This document shows, piece by piece, positions 4,825 to 8,320 of a DNA stretch of 8,320 nt. This stretch comes from JAZDJP01 sp043803805. GTDB taxonomy: Bacteria; Planctomycetota; JAZDJP01. The translations under genes and the position numbers were made by a program. Position 1 is the first letter of the stretch. Every line of letters starts with the position of its first letter. The notes under the pieces were generated by a model. The model made no database searches and was not told the DNA's origin. It worked only from the letters and a program-made list of their open reading frames with translations. The stretch spans positions 1 through 8,320 of the forward strand of contig JAZDJP010000088.1 in the NCBI GenBank assembly GCA_043803805.1. Reading direction: 5' to 3'.

Positions 4825-6093
4825 TCATTTCCTCAGTTTTACCCCCGGGGTTTTTCCGTATTCGATAACGGCATGTTTCCCGTTGTTCAGGATGGAAAGG
4901 CGTCCCGCCTCCATGACGAGTTCGTTGATGAAGCTGTTCTTGGGCGTCGCGATGATGCCGCGCTCGTCAATCTCGTCGAGGGCGGCCTGCCGCTTCCCGA
5001 TGGCTTTCTTTTCCGGAATCCCGGCGGTCTCCCGCGTCAGGCGCGCCGCGGCCAGGACGCTGGCCTCGATGGAGTCGTAGCCGTAGCCGGCGGGCTTCAG
5101 GCCCCGGCCCTCCCACGGCACCAAACGCAGGTAGTCCGGGTTGATGAACCGGAACGGCGACGCCAGGCCGATCTTTTCCACGTAACTGTGGGACACGCCG
5201 CGGAACTGGTCGTTGTGGGCGATGTACCCGCCTTTGTCAATCCCCTCGCAGAAGAGGCACATCCCCTGGTCGTTGGAGCCCGCGCCCTCGTCCGGATACC
5301 CGAGGCCGTTGATGACCGAGAGGATGCCGCCGTTCTCGAAGATCACCCGGCCGTTGGACCAGAGGTAGCCCGTGTTGTTGTTGGGGAATGTCCCCTCGAC
5401 GCCCTGGAGGGAGATCTCGACGGGCCGGAGTCCCGTGATGAAGTACACGAGGTCCACGTAATGGCAGCCGATATAAGTAAAGGGATCGGTGTTCTCCTTC
5501 GTGAACCAGTTCTGGAAATTGGAGTGGCGGTAGTACCACGGCTCGACGAGTTTCGCCTCCCCGCAGCGGAACTCGCCGAACTTCCCGGCGCGGTAGGCGC
5601 CGCGGGTCTCCAGGCTCCTCCGGTCGAACCGTTTGTGGTATTCGATCCCGACGAAGAGCCCCTTCTTCCGGGCGAGTTTTTCGATCTCCACCGATTCCGT
5701 GTAGTGAAGAACGAGGGGCTTCACCGACAGGATGTTCTGGCCGCACGCCAGAGCCGTCGTGATGACCGGGTAATGGAAGTGGTCCGGGACCGCGACGATG
5801 ACGAGATTCCCGGGGGACATCTTTTTGATGACGTCCTTGTAGAGGTCCGGGAGCATTTTCGCGGGGTCTTCCCTGAGTTCCGGGTAGGCGCGGAACGTCT
5901 GCCCCGGGAAGGCCGTCTCGAAGGTCTTTTCATGGGCGAGGTCGCGGAGGGGGCCGCTGTTCAGCGCGGCGATGTCAATCTGCCCGACCACGCCGGCGCG
6001 CTGGAGGTGGTAGATGGACGGCAGTATCTGGTCGTGGGTGATCATGCCGCCGCCGACGATGGTGACGTGCAGGGGCTGATGGATATCCTTCAT
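4825..6093 (-). CDS. Gfo/Idh/MocA family oxidoreductase
   Basis: A 422-residue cytosolic protein with ATG at 6093 and GGAGG at 6103-6099. The N-terminal Rossmann fold opens LHVTIVGGGMIT (residues 8-19), a variant of the GxGxxG NAD(P)-binding loop. VIVAVPDHFHYPV (98-110) and VKPLVLH (124-130) follow; K125-P126 correspond to the family's EKP catalytic lysine, with Val in place of Glu. The C-terminal alpha/beta domain carries GCHYVDLVYFITG (209-221), whose H211 and D214 match the GxHxxD substrate-binding/catalytic motif. Members oxidise or reduce sugars, cyclitols or related substrates with NAD(P). Among hydrolase genes it most likely handles a released sugar, but the substrate cannot be inferred. 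At 422 residues it is longer than the common 330-390. It has its own promoter at 6126-6155, and its stop codon abuts repeat copy B. Confidence 0.9.
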   Translation of the reverse strand: MKDIHQPLHVTIVGGGMITHDQILPSIYHLQRAGVVGQIDIAALNSGPLRDLAHEKTFETAFPGQTFRAYPELREDPAKMLPDLYKDVIKKMSPGNLVIVAVPDHFHYPVITTALACGQNILSVKPLVLHYTESVEIEKLARKKGLFVGIEYHKRFDRRSLETRGAYRAGKFGEFRCGEAKLVEPWYYRHSNFQNWFTKENTDPFTYIGCHYVDLVYFITGLRPVEISLQGVEGTFPNNNTGYLWSNGRVIFENGGILSVINGLGYPDEGAGSNDQGMCLFCEGIDKGGYIAHNDQFRGVSHSYVEKIGLASPFRFINPDYLRLVPWEGRGLKPAGYGYDSIEASVLAAARLTRETAGIPEKKAIGKRQAALDEIDERGIIATPKNSFINELVMEAGRLSILNNGKHAVIEYGKTPGVKLRK

Positions 6094-6125
6094 GGGCGCC
6101 TCCGGATTAATTTGGAACGGGTGAC

Positions 6126-6155
6126 ATCATACGTTCCGGCGGGGGGATGAGTCAA
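6126..6155 (-). promoter_or_regulatory. Sigma70-type promoter for the oxidoreductase gene
   Basis: On the minus strand TTGACT (6155-6150, five of six to TTGACA) is followed after 18 bp by TATGAT (6131-6126, five of six to TATAAT). The expected start of transcription is near 6119, giving a leader of about 26 nt before ATG 6093, with the Shine-Dalgarno inside it. It is an A/T-containing island in very GC-rich surroundings. This would let the oxidoreductase be expressed apart from the hydrolase upstream of it. Confidence 0.6.
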
Positions 6156-6164
6156 TATCCCGGA

Positions 6165-6185
6165 GCGGCTCGCGCGGGGAGCCGC
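6165..6185 (-). terminator. GC-rich hairpin after the large hydrolase gene
   Basis: GCGGCTC (6165-6171) and GAGCCGC (6179-6185) form a perfect 7-bp stem with a 7-base loop, about 20 nt beyond the hydrolase stop codon and just ahead of the oxidoreductase promoter. There is no T-run, so it is at best a weak or factor-assisted terminator. Confidence 0.35.
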
Positions 6186-6204
6186 CGGGTTCTCCCGCCG
6201 CGGG

Positions 6205-8118
6205 CTACTCCACCAGGCAATCCAGCGGCGGCACCGCGCGGCCGCCGGCCAGGGGGAAAGGCGCCGGGCCGAAGTTGGCCACGACGCGCGTGCCCCCCGC
6301 GAAGACGGTTTCCTGGACGGCGCCGTCCCCGGTCAGGAAATCGTGGCTCACCATCTCCTCGTTCCCCACCCGGGCGTGCAACCGGGCCACCCCGGCGGCG
6401 CGCCCGGCGGCCCGGCGGCACAGGGGATTGTCCAGGGTGTGCTCGAAGTAGGTGATCTTCAGGCCGGTACCCGTGCCGCCGGTCTTCTGCCCGCCGACCG
6501 GGAAGATCAGAGGCGGGTCGCCGTAGAGCGTGTCGGTCAGGGCCTGCTCGGCCACCCGCCCTCCGTCGAACTCCGGGCAATCGTAGCCGGCGACCTCCCA
6601 CCACTGGGAGACGATCGCGTCGTGAAAGGCGATCTGCTGGAGCGGCACCGACCACCAGGGCCGGTCCGCGCCCCAGGCCGCCGGGACCTTGTTGGAGGCC
6701 ATGTCGCTGTGGGCGATCGCCCAGTCCCGGCAACCCTCGCTGGCCACGACCAGGCCCAGCCGGGCGGCCTCATCGAGCATCTCGATGCGCAGGGCCCGGT
6801 CGGCGCGCCGGTCGTGGGGGTGGCAAGACTCGTAGCACTCCATCAGCGCGTTGGAGGTGGTGGTGTCGAAGTGGACCGCGTCGAACAGGGCCATCGGCTC
6901 GCGTAGCCCGCGCACCGACTCGGGCATGCGCCGCCGGCAGGCCTGATACCACAGCCAGTCGTTGCGCCGCCAGTTGAGCGCCCGGCTGCCGTCGAAGTTC
7001 CTCTGGGCCAGCCGCTCCAGCTCCGGCTTGAAGGCGATGTCCAGGCCCTCCAGGTAGCACCAGGCGCCGCACAGGGCCTCCAGCTCCCGCAGTTCCCCCA
7101 GCCGCCCGCGCAGGTCAATGCGGTCGCTGGGGAGCCCCGCGTCGGCGCCCTGCGGCTGGAATCCGTGGTTGAGGTGGAATATCGGGAAGAAATAGAACCG
7201 CTCGTGGCCCATGCGCCGCAGCTCACGCAGAGTCCCGGCGTAGTCGAGGGAGGTTTGCGTGTATCCGGCGAAGACATTGGTGGCGCCGATGAGCCGCCCG
7301 ACCCGCGGCCGGGCCTCGGCCTTCTCCCGGAGCGTGACCAGCAGCCCGCGCTCCCGTGTCCAGCGCCGGTAGCGCTTTGCCAGCGACGTGACCGTGGGGG
7401 CCGGCTCAAAGCAGTAGCGCACCCGGCGCTCGTAGGCGAGCAAGCCCATGGAGGGCAGCCATCGCACGCTGGTGGCGAGCGAACCTCCGGGGCCGTCCCG
7501 GCGCAGGGCCAACTCGGCGTCGGCGTTCTCTTCGATGATCGCGCAGTACCCGCTCTTTTCGGCGAGCACGCCCCACCAGCGCCAGCGCATCCGGCTCTCC
7601 GGGAGGAAGACCTCCCCGGTCAGGTCGCGCCCCGGCCATCCGAGATTGCCCGGCTTGCCGGTATAGAGCCGGCCTTGGTCCATGGCCCCGACGAGCACCT
7701 GGCTCGCGGCGCCGTCAGCCGGCGTCAGCGCGCCGGGCAGTTCCGCCGCGACCAGATCCGCCGTGCCCGCGTTGGTGGGGCTGAGCGTGAAAATCATCTC
7801 GGCGGCGGCCGGCTCCAGCTCCAGCCGAACGCGGAAGAACGCGCCGTCGGCGCGGAAGTCGAGCTCCAGGCCGCGCTCGGTGGCGCGGCCGGCCTCGAGG
7901 TCCGCGGCCGATAGCGGCCGGAGCCGGGCCATGGCCGGGTCCTCGCGCTGCCAGGGGAACAGGTACTTCGAGGGCTCGGCCGCGCCGCAGCGCACGCCGC
8001 GCGCCGCGGCCAGGTCGAAGGCCCAGCGGCCCGCGCCTTGCGTGAGCGCCACCTCTCCGGAAAGCGTCCGCGGATCGAAGTCCAGAGTCATCAGGCCGTT
8101 GGCGCGGTGAATGGTCAT
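6205..8118 (-). CDS. Putative GH101/GH129-like (DUF5696-type) glycoside hydrolase
   Basis: A 637-residue protein, counted from ATG 8118, which has AAGGAG six bases upstream; an ATG at 8133 overlapping the previous stop is the alternative. There is no signal peptide, so it is probably cytosolic. Three parts can be seen: an N-terminal beta-sandwich (to about 245) with 'GAFFRVRLELEPAAAEMIFTLSP'; a central barrel (about 260-510) opening RLIGATNVFAGYTQTSLDY; and a C-terminal beta domain ending in 'DGAVQETVFAGGTRVVANFG', a close typical of large hydrolases. In the barrel, AVHFDTTTSN (Asp 418) and VVASEGCRDW (Glu 461), with CHPHDRR between, recall the Asp/Glu pair of GH101/GH129 alpha-N-acetylgalactosaminidases. 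The 43-residue gap is larger than the roughly 30 I recall for those, so this is a distant or separate family. It probably shares a transcript with the truncated gene upstream. Confidence 0.65.
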   Translation of the reverse strand: MTIHRANGLMTLDFDPRTLSGEVALTQGAGRWAFDLAAARGVRCGAAEPSKYLFPWQREDPAMARLRPLSAADLEAGRATERGLELDFRADGAFFRVRLELEPAAAEMIFTLSPTNAGTADLVAAELPGALTPADGAASQVLVGAMDQGRLYTGKPGNLGWPGRDLTGEVFLPESRMRWRWWGVLAEKSGYCAIIEENADAELALRRDGPGGSLATSVRWLPSMGLLAYERRVRYCFEPAPTVTSLAKRYRRWTRERGLLVTLREKAEARPRVGRLIGATNVFAGYTQTSLDYAGTLRELRRMGHERFYFFPIFHLNHGFQPQGADAGLPSDRIDLRGRLGELRELEALCGAWCYLEGLDIAFKPELERLAQRNFDGSRALNWRRNDWLWYQACRRRMPESVRGLREPMALFDAVHFDTTTSNALMECYESCHPHDRRADRALRIEMLDEAARLGLVVASEGCRDWAIAHSDMASNKVPAAWGADRPWWSVPLQQIAFHDAIVSQWWEVAGYDCPEFDGGRVAEQALTDTLYGDPPLIFPVGGQKTGGTGTGLKITYFEHTLDNPLCRRAAGRAAGVARLHARVGNEEMVSHDFLTGDGAVQETVFAGGTRVVANFGPAPFPLAGGRAVPPLDCLVE

Positions 8119-8124
8119 GTGGCT

Positions 8125-8130
8125 CTCCTT
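8125..8130 (-). promoter_or_regulatory. Ribosome binding site overlapping the upstream stop codon
   Basis: AAGGAG on the minus strand begins with the last base of the TGA (8132-8130) ending the previous gene, and lies six bases before ATG 8118. This favours 8118 over ATG 8133 as the hydrolase start and suggests coupled re-initiation. Confidence 0.65.
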
Positions 8131-8320
8131 CATCGTTTCTCATCCGGAACGCGGAGCGTCTTGACCCACTTGCCGCTGACCGGCGACCAGGCGAGGGGGA
8201 TAAAATTGGGCGGCGAGGAGCGCGGCATGACCAGATTCTCCAGGGCCTCCGATTCCTCAACGACCTGGAACGGCGCGGTCCAGATTCCATCGGGTTTTCG
8301 CTTGGAGAGCCGGATGGCAT
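8130..8320 (-). CDS. C-terminal fragment, possibly a BNR/sialidase-like protein
   Basis: The frame is open from the window edge (first full codon at 8318) to TGA 8132-8130, so the gene starts outside the window. The 62 visible residues include AIRLSKRKPDGIWTAPFQVV, NLVMPRSSPPNFIPLAWSP and SGKWVKTLRVPDEKR. 'DGIWTAPFQVV' resembles the DGGxTWSxPxVV of BNR/Asp-box proteins, and 'NFIPLAW...WVKTLRVP' is the sort of ending seen in BNR_4-type exo-enzymes, but the fragment is too short to be sure. The frame looks real: the competing frame to 7715 is rich in Arg and Ser and overlaps the hydrolase, and this stop is coupled to the hydrolase start (ATGA overlap at 8133, Shine-Dalgarno on the stop). The two genes are probably in one operon. 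Confidence 0.65.
   Translation of the reverse strand, partial: AIRLSKRKPDGIWTAPFQVVEESEALENLVMPRSSPPNFIPLAWSPVSGKWVKTLRVPDEKR

Noticed and set aside
4873..6150. Long + strand open frame (425 residues) opposite the oxidoreductase
   Set aside because: Antisense shadow in GC-rich DNA; the minus-strand frame carries clear family motifs, a promoter and a Shine-Dalgarno.
7715..8320. Minus-strand 201-residue frame at the window end
   Set aside because: Extremely Arg/Ser-rich and overlaps the hydrolase; the frame ending at 8130 reads as real protein and is coupled to the hydrolase.

Overview
The window looks like a polysaccharide-degradation accessory region from a high-GC, environmental or gut bacterium. 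My best guess is the Planctomycetota/Verrucomicrobiota/Kiritimatiellota/Lentisphaerota group. The reasons are the mix of a GH28-type beta-helix enzyme, a secreted WbsX/GH99-like protein, a secreted propeller, a Gfo/Idh/MocA oxidoreductase and a large GH101/129-like hydrolase, plus mosaic intergenic repeats (GACTC-rich blocks and a GGCTC-GGCAG-GAGCC element) of a kind I associate with those phyla. No rRNA or other marker gene is present, so the taxonomy is inference.

Layout, left to right. A 5'-truncated GH28-like gene runs on the + strand (1-1089). Everything else is on the minus strand. At 1090-1613 sits a compact, lower-GC unit holding one SRPBCC-domain gene. It has the anatomy of an integron gene cassette: a core-like site just upstream of the gene and a 57-nt attC-like folded site just after it, whose far end overlaps the GH28 stop codon. 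Next come a mosaic repeat region (1614-2039), a secreted beta-propeller gene (2040-3257), a secreted WbsX/GH99-like gene (3330-4496), a second copy of the mosaic repeat (4497-4824), a Gfo/Idh/MocA oxidoreductase with its own good sigma70-type promoter (4825-6093), a 637-residue GH101/129-like putative hydrolase (6205-8118), and the C-terminus of an unidentified protein, possibly BNR/sialidase-like, cut off by the window end (8130-8320).

How the genes may work together. On the minus strand the truncated gene and the large hydrolase are translationally coupled, and the WbsX-like and propeller genes form a second pair 72 nt apart. Both proteins of that pair carry signal peptides. With GH28 and the oxidoreductase this suggests cleavage of a complex glycan outside the cell or in the periplasm, and redox processing of released sugars inside. 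No transporter or regulator is visible, and no substrate can be named from sequence alone.

The most noteworthy signal is the solitary attC-bearing cassette, inserted exactly at a stop codon with no integrase in view. The second is a repeat family whose core (83 of 85 bases identical between copies) carries its own strong Shine-Dalgarno and GTG mini-ORF. In the second copy that mini-ORF runs in frame into the WbsX-like gene and creates a false N-terminal extension.
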